Positions 1 through 7,098 are shown, counted from the stretch's first letter. The stretch: DNA of 25,003 nucleotides from DATKUC01 sp964577375 (GCA_964577375.1 CAZNYW010000063.1:1-25003), one strand, 5' to 3'. Translations and numbers: made by a program. Notes: generated by a model not told the origin, from the letters alone.

Positions 1-65
1 ACACACCTCTTCTGGTCCACCTCGTGTTCTGCAAAACAACAGCCGCGGATACCTACGCGATATTT

Positions 66-410
66 TCACGCACCGACTGCAAGCGACTGGCCATCGAGAG
101 CCTTGGTCTGCCTTGCGACGTGAGATCGTACCACTGACTCTACGCCACCGAGTATCTCATCTATACAGTCACAGGCAAGTGAATAGTAGACCGTCGTGCC
201 CTCCTTACGATCGCTCAAGATCCCGGCACCCTTCAAAATCGACAGATGTTTTGAAATCGTTGAGGTGTCCGATCCGACGAGCTCCGTCAGTTCGCAGACG
301 CAGTGTGGCTTCTCCCGAATTTTCTCCACCATGTACAGGCGGCTCGGGTGTGCGAGCGCCTTCAGTACGTTCGCTCTAGCTCTACTGAACATCATCTCTT
401 GATCGGTCAT
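66..410 (-). CDS. arsR: ArsR-family metalloregulator (paralogue 1)
   Basis: A 114-aa winged-helix repressor of the ArsR/SmtB family, expected to leave its operator on binding a thiophilic ligand such as As(III). The recognition helix is GSDTSTISKHLS (residues 46-57). CVC (C37, C39) lies just before it and CDC (C80, C82) follows the wing, so each subunit carries two CxC motifs; which one binds ligand is inferred only. I chose the start at 410 because GGAGGAG lies 4 bases upstream. An in-frame ATG at 422 would fall at the predicted transcription start of the TTGACA promoter at 427-455. It is a close paralogue of the regulator at 20734-21111 (recognition helix GADTSTISKHLS), and the two probably read the same operators. 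The gene is divergent from the thioredoxin-permease-TDT operon, and each side has its own operator. Arsenite as ligand is likely but not proven. Confidence 0.9.
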   Translation of the reverse strand: MTDQEMMFSRARANVLKALAHPSRLYMVEKIREKPHCVCELTELVGSDTSTISKHLSILKGAGILSDRKEGTTVYYSLACDCIDEILGGVESVVRSHVARQTKALDGQSLAVGA

Positions 411-426
411 TTTCTCCTCCATGGTC

Positions 427-455
427 AATTTGCCAAAAAAGCGGCAGTTTGTCAA
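427..455 (-). promoter_or_regulatory. Promoter and operator of arsR paralogue 1
   Basis: On the minus strand TTGACA (455-450) is followed after 17 bases by CAAATT (432-427) as the -10 box. TTTTTTGG and GACCAT flank the -10, a degenerate copy of the TTTGGC/GCCAAA operator seen elsewhere in the window. The predicted transcript starts near 420, leaving only about ten leader bases, which hold the Shine-Dalgarno sequence. This suggests autoregulation. Confidence 0.6.
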
Positions 456-598
456 GCAAACGCACTGGATGTCCGCGTCGCGAACCGGCAGCGGGCGACC
501 GAAGAACGACCTGCGGGGACCAATGGATTTTCGCAAAGGGTGGACCTGGTTCGCGAAAGCGCCCGTAATCTGCGCTCACGGCTTTGCCTGTCGGGTCC

Positions 599-632
599 TT
601 GACAAAGTTACGTTATTTAGCTATTTTGCCAA
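599..632 (+). promoter_or_regulatory. Promoter and ArsR-type operator of thioredoxin-permease-TDT operon
   Basis: TTGACA (599-604), a 17-base spacer and TATTTT (622-627) form a near-consensus promoter. TTTAGC and GCCAAG flank the -10 hexamer directly, so a bound repressor would cover the -10 box. The architecture is the same as at 11743-11775, 4303-4336 and 23016-23052. Confidence 0.7.
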
Positions 633-655
633 GAAACGACACAAAGGAGACTTCG

Positions 656-895
656 ATGATCATTCAAATTCTGGGCTCGGGCTGCCCGAAATGCAGGGCA
701 CTTGAACAGAGCGCTCGCCAGGCGCTGGAACTTGCCGGGGTGCAGGCAGAGATCGAGAAGATCACGGACATCGACGAGATTACCAACATGGGAGTGATGA
801 TGACGCCGGCCATAGCAATCGACGGCGTGGTGAAGCAATCGGGACGAGTCTTGCAGCCGGAGGAGATCGTGCCGTTTCTGAAAGCGGCAGGTTGA
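656..895 (+). CDS. Small thioredoxin-like redox-active disulfide protein
   Basis: A 79-aa thioredoxin-fold protein of the small redox-active disulfide family. The active site GCPKC has C10 and C13, and the cis-proline motif MTPA places P51 opposite it. Start ATG 656 has AAGGAG seven bases upstream; longer in-frame starts would precede the promoter at 599-627. It is the first gene of an operon with a PF03773-type permease and a TDT transporter. Small thioredoxins of this kind often sit beside such permeases in ArsR-controlled clusters, where they may reduce or hand over a thiol-bound metalloid to the transporter; that role is inference. No signal peptide is present, so it should be cytoplasmic. 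Confidence 0.88.
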   Translation: MIIQILGSGCPKCRALEQSARQALELAGVQAEIEKITDIDEITNMGVMMTPAIAIDGVVKQSGRVLQPEEIVPFLKAAG

Positions 896-916
896 GCCGG
901 GCAGGAAGGAGTGACG

Positions 917-2185
917 ATGTCTCATTCTACGACTCGGCCTCAGACGGCGGAAGCCTCCCCGGAGCCTGCAAATGAGCCCAGTGACCGTTCGCGATCCGTG
1001 TTGACCAAACTGTGGGGAGAGAAGAAGAACCGTGCGCTTCTCATCATTGCTGCGGTATTCCTGCTCGCCTATTTTGTACCTTTTTCGGTGCCCCGTGTGC
1101 AGACAGCGGTGAACGAAGCGTTTCTGATGCTCGGCGACTACGCGCAGAGACACGTTCTCTTCTGCCTCGTGCCGGCCTTTTTCATAGCCGGCGCGATCAT
1201 GGTCTTCCTCAACCAGCAGTCGGTCATAAAGTATCTGGGACCGACCGCGCCGCGCTTTGTCGCATACACGGTCGCCTCGGTATCCGGAACTATCCTCGCG
1301 GTCTGTTCCTGCACGGTGCTGCCGCTCTTCAAGGGGATCTACAAAAAGGGAGCCGGCCTGGGTCCGGCGGTGAGCTTCCTCTACTCCGGTCCCGCAATCA
1401 ACGTCCTTGCGATCGTCCTGACGGCCAACGTCCTGGGGTTTCGACTGGGTCTTGCCCGGGCAGTAGGCGCAATCGTCTTTGCTTTCGTAATCGGATTTCT
1501 GATGCATCTTATCTTCCGCAAGGAGGATGATGCGCGAAACGTGAATGCTGCTATGTTCCAGGCCGGGGGCGCCGGCGAACGGAGCCTTGGTCGTACGGTC
1601 ATTTATATGGCGGGCATGATCGGAATCCTCGTGTTCGTAAACTGGGCACCGTCAGGCGGATCAGTTGCTGTTTGGGATTTCATCTACCGCTCGAAGTATC
1701 TCATCACAGCAGCGTTTGCGCTTGTCCTCGTGTACTCGTTGATACGATGGTTCAAACGGCAGGAGCTCACCGAATGGGTGCGTGCAACACGTGATTTTTC
1801 GGTTCAGATCCTGCCCCTGCTTTTCGGCGGCGTACTGGTTGCAGGCTTCTTGTTGGGTCGTCCCGGCCACTCGGCGTTGATTCCCGAGCGGTGGGTGGCC
1901 GCCGTTGTCGGCGGCAACTCGCTTTTCGCAAACCTGTTTGCTGCTGTGTCCGGTGCTCTCATGTACTTCGCAACGCTCACGGAAATTCCCATTCTGCAGG
2001 GACTTATCGGTGCAGGCATGGGGCAGGGCCCGGCTCTTGCGCTGCTCCTTGCCGGACCGTCAATGTCGCTGCCGTCGCTTCTTGTCATCGGCGGCGAGCT
2101 CGGCGCAAAAAAGACCGTGACATACGCATCTCTGGTCGTCATTATGTCAACCGCAGTTGGATTGTTATACGGAGCGATTGCTTGA
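917..2185 (+). CDS. ArsP/DUF318-type permease
   Basis: A 422-aa multi-spanning inner-membrane permease of the PF03773 family, which includes the organoarsenical exporter ArsP and related putative metal(loid) permeases. The family hallmark is visible at about residues 133-165: a CSC motif in AVCSCTVLPLF followed by a glycine-rich KGAGLGPAVSFL and a GPAINVLA segment. A second half beginning near FSVQILPLLFGGVLVAGFLLG repeats the fold and ends with LLAGPSMSLPSLLVIGGELG. ATG 917 is preferred over GTG 911 because AAGGAG (907-912) is correctly spaced only for 917. The N-terminal 30 residues are polar and low-complexity. It lies 21 bases after the thioredoxin gene and shares its operator. Arsenic as substrate is inferred from context; the known family has several substrates. 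Confidence 0.87.
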   Translation: MSHSTTRPQTAEASPEPANEPSDRSRSVLTKLWGEKKNRALLIIAAVFLLAYFVPFSVPRVQTAVNEAFLMLGDYAQRHVLFCLVPAFFIAGAIMVFLNQQSVIKYLGPTAPRFVAYTVASVSGTILAVCSCTVLPLFKGIYKKGAGLGPAVSFLYSGPAINVLAIVLTANVLGFRLGLARAVGAIVFAFVIGFLMHLIFRKEDDARNVNAAMFQAGGAGERSLGRTVIYMAGMIGILVFVNWAPSGGSVAVWDFIYRSKYLITAAFALVLVYSLIRWFKRQELTEWVRATRDFSVQILPLLFGGVLVAGFLLGRPGHSALIPERWVAAVVGGNSLFANLFAAVSGALMYFATLTEIPILQGLIGAGMGQGPALALLLAGPSMSLPSLLVIGGELGAKKTVTYASLVVIMSTAVGLLYGAIA

Positions 2186-2227
2186 TCACGAACTGCCGAA
2201 TTCCGTCACCAAGGAGAATACTCACCA

Positions 2228-3256
2228 ATGCGTAAGCTCGTCGAAAACTTCAACCCGTCGTGGGGCGCCGCCGTCATGGGCACCGGCGTCCTGTCCATCA
2301 TCCTTGCGGGCATTGGAGGCGGTTTCGCTGTCGCCGCGCTCGTACTTTTCTGGCTGAATGCCCTTGTGCTGATCTACTCGCTCGCCTGCTGGGTCCTCAT
2401 GTGGTTCGTCACACCGGGGAAAATAAAGGCGATCGTCGACAACGCGAATGCCCTGGTTTTCCTTCCCACGGTTCCGGTAGGCGTGGTGGTGTTCGCAAAC
2501 AATCTGATGGCGCTGCGTGTTCGCTTCTTTCCCGCCATCGGAGGTCTTTTCCCGGCCATCCTCTGGATTGCCTCGAGCCTCGTCATCGTCGTGCTCGCGG
2601 TCCATTTCATAGACCGGGTATTCGCCAGCACGAACATCGAAATTCAACACTCAACTTTTGGATGGCTCATTCCGCCGGTTGCACTGCTCATCATTCCGCT
2701 CGGTGCTCCGCTGTTCCTTTCGGTGTTCAGTGCGTCGGCGGCCGAAGCGTTCGTGGTATTGTCGTTTGCTCTGTGGGGAGCCGGATTCTTTGCCTACGTG
2801 TTTGTGAACGCCGCAGTGACCCACCGGTACTTCTTCCACGAAATGCCGGTCAATCAGATGACCCCGTCGGTGTGGGTCGGCCTGGGACCAATCGGCGCAG
2901 GAGCTGCAGGGCTCCTGTCCCTCTCGGGAGCCGCACAATCGATGCCGAACCTGAAGTCGCTCGCAGATCTCGGCACCGGGTTCTCGCTTCTGCTTTGGGG
3001 TTTCGGTCTGATCTGGTATCTGGTATCGCTTGCTCTCACTCTGCGCAAAGCATTCTTCGAGAACATCCCCTACACCATGGGCTGGTGGGCGTTCACCTTC
3101 CCGCTCGGCGCGTATGCGCTCGCTACGCGGCTTCTTTTCGCGCAAACTCACGTCGCGGCGCTCGCCGTCATATTCTGGATTCTCCTGGTGAACCTCGTAC
3201 TGTTCTGGCTTATCACGGCGTATCGTACAACGCGATTCGTGCTGCGAAAGTCCTGA
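2228..3256 (+). CDS. TDT/SLAC1-family anion transporter (TehA-like)
   Basis: A 342-aa integral membrane protein of the tellurite-resistance/dicarboxylate transporter family, related to TehA and plant SLAC1 anion channels. The N-terminal signature NFNPSWGAAVMGTG (residues 8-21) is characteristic, and about ten hydrophobic segments follow. AAGGAG lies 11 bases before ATG 2228. It is the last gene of the thioredoxin-permease-TDT operon, 42 bases behind the permease. Family members move sulfite, dicarboxylates or other anions; an oxyanion or sulfite role would suit this neighbourhood but is inferred. The downstream gene at 3311-3637 is convergent. Confidence 0.88.
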   Translation: MRKLVENFNPSWGAAVMGTGVLSIILAGIGGGFAVAALVLFWLNALVLIYSLACWVLMWFVTPGKIKAIVDNANALVFLPTVPVGVVVFANNLMALRVRFFPAIGGLFPAILWIASSLVIVVLAVHFIDRVFASTNIEIQHSTFGWLIPPVALLIIPLGAPLFLSVFSASAAEAFVVLSFALWGAGFFAYVFVNAAVTHRYFFHEMPVNQMTPSVWVGLGPIGAGAAGLLSLSGAAQSMPNLKSLADLGTGFSLLLWGFGLIWYLVSLALTLRKAFFENIPYTMGWWAFTFPLGAYALATRLLFAQTHVAALAVIFWILLVNLVLFWLITAYRTTRFVLRKS

Positions 3257-3310
3257 AAACAGTGGGCACGCGGTCAGCAAACGATACACTACACGCCGCC
3301 GAGCGTACCG

Positions 3311-3637
3311 TTACGCCCGCGGCACCGAGTGGTTGCCGACCGCTTCTACCAGTGCGAGCACTGCGCCCTGCTTTGCCAGATATACTGCAATGCGGTGCTC
3401 GGTGAAAAGCTCTACCGTCTCCGGGTCAATGCTTGCTGTTACCACCGCTTTGAGGTCTTTGATCTCCTCGATCATTTTCTCCGCCAGACGGTCACCGTTC
3501 TGTTCTCCCGGAAATGGGTTCGCCCATGCGTCGAAACTCTCGTCCTCGGCGACAACGACTACCTGCCGGCAGTGCGCGAAGTCTTCGTCCACCCATGCTC
3601 CCAAACCGGCCCCGCGAGCCGTGACAATTGTGCTCAT
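3311..3637 (-). CDS. NifX/NifB-like dinitrogenase cofactor-family protein (copy 1)
   Basis: A 108-aa single-domain protein resembling the Fe-Mo cofactor biosynthesis family PF02579 (NifX, NafY, NifB C-terminus). Matching features are an IVTARGAGLGAWVDEDFAHC start, a VVVVAEDE strand, and the segment VVTASIDPETVELFTEHRIAVY that matches the family's C-terminal half. Family members bind Fe-S or metal clusters as carriers. No nif genes are present, so nitrogenase maturation is unlikely; carriage of a metal, cluster or metalloid is inferred. It ends the ferredoxin and HdrA-like operon, 68 bases after the HdrA-like gene. The Shine-Dalgarno before ATG 3637 is weak (AGAAG), which may allow lower expression or coupling. 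A second copy is at 12281-12682. Confidence 0.75.
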   Translation of the reverse strand: MSTIVTARGAGLGAWVDEDFAHCRQVVVVAEDESFDAWANPFPGEQNGDRLAEKMIEEIKDLKAVVTASIDPETVELFTEHRIAVYLAKQGAVLALVEAVGNHSVPRA

Positions 3638-3705
3638 GGCGATTTTCTTCTAATCGGACCCTGGGTTCTGGCCGGCAGATTGCGTCGGCCGGCCGGAGAA
3701 GAGCG

Positions 3706-4059
3706 TCAGTCGCCGATCATCTTCTTGATCGCGTCGACCGCCTGCTCGGTGTTCATGTTGCGAATATCCACGCCGTGGATGTCCTCTTTGCTGAACCCCG
3801 CCTCATCGAGCGCGTCACGGAACATCTTCACCTGCATAGTCGGATCGCAGGCCGCGACGTAGAGCTGATCGGTACCATCGCCCTTCAAGAGCGTCGAAAG
3901 GAATTTATCACCGTCGGTCGAGCAGAGTTGCGGGTGCACGGCGACGTAATCAATGAGTTTTTCCCGCCGAATGGCATTGCCTACGTCGAAGATATTCATC
4001 TGCTCGAAAGACGGGCAGTTGCCCTGACACACGCACATCAATAAGCCTTTATTTGGCAT
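3706..4059 (-). CDS. HdrA N-terminal-like Fe-S/cysteine protein
   Basis: A 117-aa protein that resembles the N-terminal domain of heterodisulfide reductase subunit A without its FAD domain. Features: CVCQGNC (C9, C11, C15), VHPQLCST (one Cys), VAACDP followed by TMQVKMFRDALDEAGF, and VDIRN followed by MNTEQAVDAIKKM. In HdrA such residues lie close to Fe-S ligands. Start ATG 4059 has AGGAGGAG four to five bases upstream, 11 bases after the ferredoxin stop. Pairing with the 2[4Fe-4S] ferredoxin suggests an electron-transfer module or a disulfide or metalloid reductase component. Full-length HdrA is about 650 aa, so this is a stand-alone domain rather than a broken gene: the start, stop and spacing are all clean. 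Confidence 0.75.
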   Translation of the reverse strand: MPNKGLLMCVCQGNCPSFEQMNIFDVGNAIRREKLIDYVAVHPQLCSTDGDKFLSTLLKGDGTDQLYVAACDPTMQVKMFRDALDEAGFSKEDIHGVDIRNMNTEQAVDAIKKMIGD

Positions 4060-4070
4060 TTTTCTCCTCC

Positions 4071-4274
4071 TCAGTCGTTGTCGCCGAAGTAGCTGATAGA
4101 TTCTGTAGGACACAGTTTCGAACAGCCGCGGCAGAACTCGACACATGCATTCGGGTTGACGACTATCGGGTGATCGTCGCCCTGCTCGAAGACTCCGTGT
4201 GAACAGAAATCCGCGCACGAGTTGCAGTTCGAGCAGGTGTCCGCATCTATTGCCGGATACCAGGTGGCCGCCAT
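4071..4274 (-). CDS. 2[4Fe-4S] ferredoxin
   Basis: A 67-aa bacterial-type ferredoxin. The first cluster is bound by C14, C17, C20 and C24 (CSNCNSCADFC). The second is bound by C44, C48, C51 and C55 (CVEFCRGCSKLCP); its first spacing is three residues rather than the usual two. It should donate low-potential electrons in the cytoplasm, probably to the HdrA-like protein encoded 11 bases downstream. AAGGAGG lies seven bases before ATG 4274. Longer in-frame starts are excluded because the promoter at 4308-4336 sits on top of them. The operon is under the ArsR-type operator, which implies that electron supply rises under the same stress as the efflux pumps. Confidence 0.9.
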   Translation of the reverse strand: MAATWYPAIDADTCSNCNSCADFCSHGVFEQGDDHPIVVNPNACVEFCRGCSKLCPTESISYFGDND

Positions 4275-4302
4275 AGTTGGCCTCCTTTCTTGTCTTGGTT
4301 TA

Positions 4303-4336
4303 TTGGTAATATAGTCAAATATGCAACATCTGTCAA
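4303..4336 (-). promoter_or_regulatory. Promoter and ArsR-type operator of ferredoxin operon
   Basis: On the minus strand TTGACA (4336-4331), 17 bases, then TATATT (4313-4308). The -10 sits in the middle of the operator TTGACTATATTACCAA (4318-4303, read on minus). The predicted start point is about 30 bases upstream of the ferredoxin ATG. Confidence 0.7.
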
Positions 4337-4463
4337 GTGCCAATGAAACTATTTTTATCTGCAAGCGGTAAGGACCGGGAATTGGCGGTTGATCCTGTTC
4401 TGGCGCTCAAACCGTCAACGGTCGAGCCGGCGAATACAATGATTTGGAGACAAACGTCCTCCT

Positions 4464-4501
4464 GGTCAACTGTTGACCATATGCTAAATATGGCATATAT
4501 T
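4464..4501 (+). promoter_or_regulatory. arsD operon promoter with ATATGC-N8-GCATAT operator
   Basis: TTGACC (4473-4478), 17 bases, TATATT (4496-4501). Between them lies ATATGC (4479-4484), eight bases, GCATAT (4493-4498), an inverted repeat that overlaps the -10. A second inverted repeat, GGTCAAC and GTTGACC around one base (4464-4478), covers the -35. The stretch from the -35 to ATTACATG is almost the same as in the arsA promoter (14412-14440), so both should answer to one repressor. Confidence 0.68.
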
Positions 4502-4533
4502 ACATGGCGGAAACTGCATCTAAGGAGCAACGA

Positions 4534-4878
4534 ATGCACGAAGCGAACAATGGCGATATCCAGATATTCGATCCGCCCATGTGCTGCCCGGGCGGACTTT
4601 GCGGCCCGGCGATCGATCCGGCGCTGCTCGAAGTAAACGATGCTCTGCTCAAGCTCAAACGGGAGCACGGCATCACGGTGTCCCGCTTCCTGTTGCAGCA
4701 ACAGGGGACCGAGTTCGCGAAGAACCCCGAGGTCATGAAGCTTCTCACGGATGGAGGCGTGGACGCACTGCCGATCACCGTCGTGGGTGGAAAAATAGTG
4801 AAATCGCGCACCTTTCCGAGCTACGATGAGCTTGTGAGCTACGTAGGACCTACGGCCGCGGCGGGGAAGAGCGTATGA
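4534..4878 (+). CDS. arsD: ArsD arsenic metallochaperone/co-repressor
   Basis: A 114-aa ArsD. The family signature IQIFDPPMCCPGGLCGP is intact, with As(III)-binding C17, C18 and C23. The thioredoxin-like core follows (RFLLQQQGTEFAKNPEV, then ALPITVVGGKIV). ArsD collects As(III) and passes it to the ArsA ATPase, and can act as a weak repressor. The extra C-terminal cysteine pairs of E. coli ArsD are absent. ATG 4534 has AAGGAG seven bases upstream; the in-frame ATG at 4504 lies at or before the predicted transcript start. arsA, its usual partner, is not next to it but at 12938-14353, under the same operator type, and that gene is damaged. Confidence 0.95.
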   Translation: MHEANNGDIQIFDPPMCCPGGLCGPAIDPALLEVNDALLKLKREHGITVSRFLLQQQGTEFAKNPEVMKLLTDGGVDALPITVVGGKIVKSRTFPSYDELVSYVGPTAAAGKSV

Positions 4879-5345
4879 GGAGGCCGACCGCTGCGGCTGC
4901 TCGAAACGGCTCGACGGCGCCGCCTCCAGCACCTCGCGACCAGCCAACGCTTGCCGATATCCTCAAAGCGCTGGGAGAACGTGACCGGCTGCGGCTTTTT
5001 CGGCTGTTCGTTACGACGAACGCGGAAATATGCGTCTGCGAGCTTGTCGACGCGCTCCAGATGCCGCAGTACCAGGTCTCCCGTCATCTGAAGGTGCTGA
5101 AGGAGGCCGGCCTTCTTTCGGTACGAAGAAAGGGAACCTGGGCTTACTATTCGGCGCACAGGACGGGAGCGGCAGCCTCTGCGCTTGCCGATCTTGTCGC
5201 CGATTCGGAGGAAGATGCGGGTTTTGCCGCCGACGCAGCGCGACTTTCAGAGCGATTTGTGTTGCGGGTGGGAGACCGTTGCGTTGTCGGTTTCGCGGAG
5301 GCGCAGCAATCAGCTGCGCAGGAGCGCTGCGATGGATGTGACTGA
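4875..5345 (+). CDS. arsR: ArsR-family arsenical repressor (distinct subfamily)
   Basis: A 156-aa ArsR-family regulator with a proline-rich N-terminal extension of about 22 residues. ICVCEL (C53, C55) matches the ELCVCDL arsenite site of classical ArsR, although the third cysteine of the E. coli protein is missing. The recognition helix MPQYQVSRHLKVLK (63-76) differs from the TSTISKHLS helices of the other two ArsR proteins here. The C-terminus adds another cysteine pair, C152 and C155. Its ATG overlaps the arsD stop (ATGA), so translation is coupled. By position it should repress its own operon through ATATGC-N8-GCATAT at 4479-4498, and arsA through the matching site; this assignment is inferred. 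Confidence 0.92.
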   Translation: MRRPTAAAARNGSTAPPPAPRDQPTLADILKALGERDRLRLFRLFVTTNAEICVCELVDALQMPQYQVSRHLKVLKEAGLLSVRRKGTWAYYSAHRTGAAASALADLVADSEEDAGFAADAARLSERFVLRVGDRCVVGFAEAQQSAAQERCDGCD

Positions 5346-5619
5346 GACGCTCGATGTTCGAACGAAGGAGCTGGTTGGGGTAGGTTCGGCCGTAGCCGCG
5401 AACTGCCTTCCGTGTCTGTGCTACCATGTGGCCGAAGCAGAACGAGCGGGATGCTCTGCCGGCGAGATCAAGGAGGCAACCGCTATTGGGCTCACCGTAA
5501 AATGCCGTCCGGCTGCGGATATGCAACGATTGATCGACCAGTTGACGAATCGCCTGCGCACCGGTGAAGTGCCGCAGGCGGATAGAGAAACCGAAGGAGA
5601 AAAGCGTGCCGACATATGA
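5332..5619 (+). CDS. Carboxymuconolactone decarboxylase/AhpD-like thiol protein
   Basis: A 95-aa CMD-family protein. The AhpD-type redox motif CxxCxxxH is present as C25, C28 and H32, with an additional C30 (NCLPCLCYH). This suggests a thiol-disulfide oxidoreductase rather than a decarboxylase. ATG 5332 has AGGAGCG five bases upstream and overlaps the end of arsR by 14 bases; its own 3' end overlaps fmdB by 14 bases. CMD proteins occur in several arsenic operons, where a role in redox handling of arsenicals or peroxide is proposed; the exact reaction is unknown. The C-terminal 20 residues are charged and probably disordered. Confidence 0.83.
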   Translation: MDVTETLDVRTKELVGVGSAVAANCLPCLCYHVAEAERAGCSAGEIKEATAIGLTVKCRPAADMQRLIDQLTNRLRTGEVPQADRETEGEKRADI

Positions 5620-5839
5620 GTATCACTGCAAAGAGTGTGGAAACACATTTGACCTGTCCATGGACATGGACGAGAAGAAACGGCGGCAAGAGGCGCACGA
5701 GATAGCCTGCGAGCAGTGCGGGAGCGATGACCTCGAGCAGGTTTTCGGCGGCTTCTCGATTCTTTCAGGCGCCGCTGTCGGCTCCTCCGAGGCGGGAGGG
5801 AGCTGCTGCGCAGGTGGTGGGGGCAGCTGTTGCAGCTGA
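5606..5839 (+). CDS. FmdB-family zinc ribbon protein with Cys-Cys tail
   Basis: A 77-aa FmdB-family protein starting at GTG 5606 (PTYEYHCKECG), with GAAGGAG seven bases upstream. The zinc ribbon uses C8, C11, C35 and C38. The tail is glycine- and serine-rich and ends with two cysteine pairs, C67-C68 and C75-C76. Such pairs resemble vicinal thiols that bind As(III), though many FmdB relatives have Cys/Gly tails of unknown role. The gene overlaps the CMD gene by 14 bases and is followed 46 bases later by acr3. A scaffold or metalloid-buffer role in the operon is inferred. Confidence 0.83.
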   Translation: MPTYEYHCKECGNTFDLSMDMDEKKRRQEAHEIACEQCGSDDLEQVFGGFSILSGAAVGSSEAGGSCCAGGGGSCCS

Positions 5840-5885
5840 ACCCGTTCCACCAAACCCACAAATAACCACGGAGGAGAGAGCGAGA

Positions 5886-6977
5886 ATGCCAAGTGTAGGC
5901 CGTAGGTTATCGTTTTTCGATCGTTATTTGACCCTGTGGATATTCCTGGTCATGGCGGTTGCGGTCCTTGTCGGGTACGCAACGCCGAAGATCGGCAGCT
6001 TCTGGGATTCGCTGAAATCGGGAACCACCAACATTCCCATCGCCATCGGCCTGATACTGATGATGTATCCGCCGCTGGCCAAGGTGAGGTACGAGAAGTT
6101 GCCGCTGGTGTTCAAGAACGTCAGGCTACTCGGCCTGTCCCTCACGCAGAACTGGGTCGTTGGACCGTTCGTGATGTTTTTTCTGGCCATCATGCTTCTG
6201 CCGGACCGACCGGAAATGGCGGTTGGCGTGATTCTTGTCGGGCTCGCGCGATGCATCGCGATGGTGCTGGTGTGGAACGATCTCGCCGAAGGTGACCCGG
6301 AACTTGCAGCAGGGCTCGTCGCATTCAATGCGATCTTTCAGGTGCTGCTCTACTCCGTCTACGCCTACGTATTCATCACGGTGCTGCCGCCGCTGTTCGG
6401 TTTCCGGGGCGCGGTGGTAAACGTCTCGATAGGAGAAATTGCGGTAACGGTATTGATCTATCTCGGAATCCCCTTTGCTGCCGGGCTGCTGTCCAGCCTG
6501 ATCTTCCGGCGAGCGCGCGGAGAGGAGTGGTATTTCACAAAGTTCATACCGAAGATCTCCGTGCTCACTCCGGTGGCGCTGCTCTTTACGATCTTCGTTA
6601 TGTTCTCGCTGAAAGGGCAGAAGATCGTGCAACTTCCGCTTGACGTCCTTCGCGTCGCCATTCCGTTTGGGCTGTACTTCGCCGTCATGTTCTTTATCAC
6701 CTTCTTTGTTGCGCGTCGTATCGGCGCCTCCTACGAGAAGACTACGACCACCGCCTTTACCGCCGGAAGCAACGACTTTGAGCTTGCAATAGCGGTGGCT
6801 GTAGCGGTCTTCGGCGTCAATTCCCAGGCCGCCTTTGCCACGGTCATCGGTCCGCTCGTCGAGGTTCCGGTCCTAATCGGCCTGGTGAACCTCGCGCTTG
6901 TGTTCAGGAAGAGGCTATTCAGCCCGGACAAGATAGAACGCAAAGAGGCCCCTCCTCAGAGAGTCGGACCAAGCTGA
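5886..6977 (+). CDS. acr3: ACR3-family arsenite efflux transporter
   Basis: A 363-aa inner-membrane arsenite/proton antiporter of the ACR3 family with about ten membrane segments. The diagnostic GLARCIAMVLVWNDLAEGD contains the conserved cysteine essential in characterised ACR3 proteins. Later motifs include TTTTAFTAGSNDFELAIAVA and a C-terminal VIGPLVEVPVLIGLVN. ATG 5886 begins the conserved SFFDRYLTLWIFL region; GGAGGAG lies about ten bases upstream. It is the last gene of the arsD operon and the most certain arsenic-resistance determinant in the window. It can work without ArsA, which matters because arsA here is damaged. Length is normal for the family. Confidence 0.96.
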   Translation: MPSVGRRLSFFDRYLTLWIFLVMAVAVLVGYATPKIGSFWDSLKSGTTNIPIAIGLILMMYPPLAKVRYEKLPLVFKNVRLLGLSLTQNWVVGPFVMFFLAIMLLPDRPEMAVGVILVGLARCIAMVLVWNDLAEGDPELAAGLVAFNAIFQVLLYSVYAYVFITVLPPLFGFRGAVVNVSIGEIAVTVLIYLGIPFAAGLLSSLIFRRARGEEWYFTKFIPKISVLTPVALLFTIFVMFSLKGQKIVQLPLDVLRVAIPFGLYFAVMFFITFFVARRIGASYEKTTTTAFTAGSNDFELAIAVAVAVFGVNSQAAFATVIGPLVEVPVLIGLVNLALVFRKRLFSPDKIERKEAPPQRVGPS

Positions 6978-7027
6978 TGGTTCGGCGCCGCGAAGCCTAA
7001 GCAGCGCTGAAGTGAAAGGCAGCAGGG

Positions 7028-7042
7028 CCGACCACCGGTCGG
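7028..7042 (+). terminator. Possible weak stem-loop after acr3
   Basis: CCGACC and GGTCGG form a perfect six-base stem with a three-base loop about 50 bases after the acr3 stop. Only TCTT follows, not a real U-tract, so it may slow RNA decay or act weakly rather than terminate. Confidence 0.25.
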
Positions 7043-7068
7043 TCTTGCATCGTATCAATAACCGCTAC

Positions 7069-7098
7069 TTGGCTAATTTGCCATAGATCCTATATAAT
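7069..7098 (+). promoter_or_regulatory. Promoter of kinase-regulator operon with operator on the -35
   Basis: TTGGCT (7069-7074), 18 bases, TATAAT (7093-7098) is the best promoter before the kinase gene. The operator TTGGCTAATTTGCCA (7069-7083) covers the -35, unlike the other sites, where it covers the -10. The ATG at 7097 lies inside the -10 box and cannot be the start codon if this promoter is used. Confidence 0.6.

Noticed and set aside
410..536. Longer N-terminus of the first ArsR
   Set aside because: It would start before the TTGACA promoter at 427-455, and the extra residues do not resemble ArsR proteins. ATG 410 has the better ribosome site.
617..1507. A 296-aa minus-strand ORF
   Set aside because: It lies opposite the permease gene, is rich in Arg, His and Asp without any domain, and has no ribosome site. 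It is a shadow of the plus-strand gene.
2260..3405. A 381-aa plus-strand ORF overlapping the TDT gene
   Set aside because: It is in another frame of the TDT gene, with Arg/His-rich composition and no membrane segments or domains.
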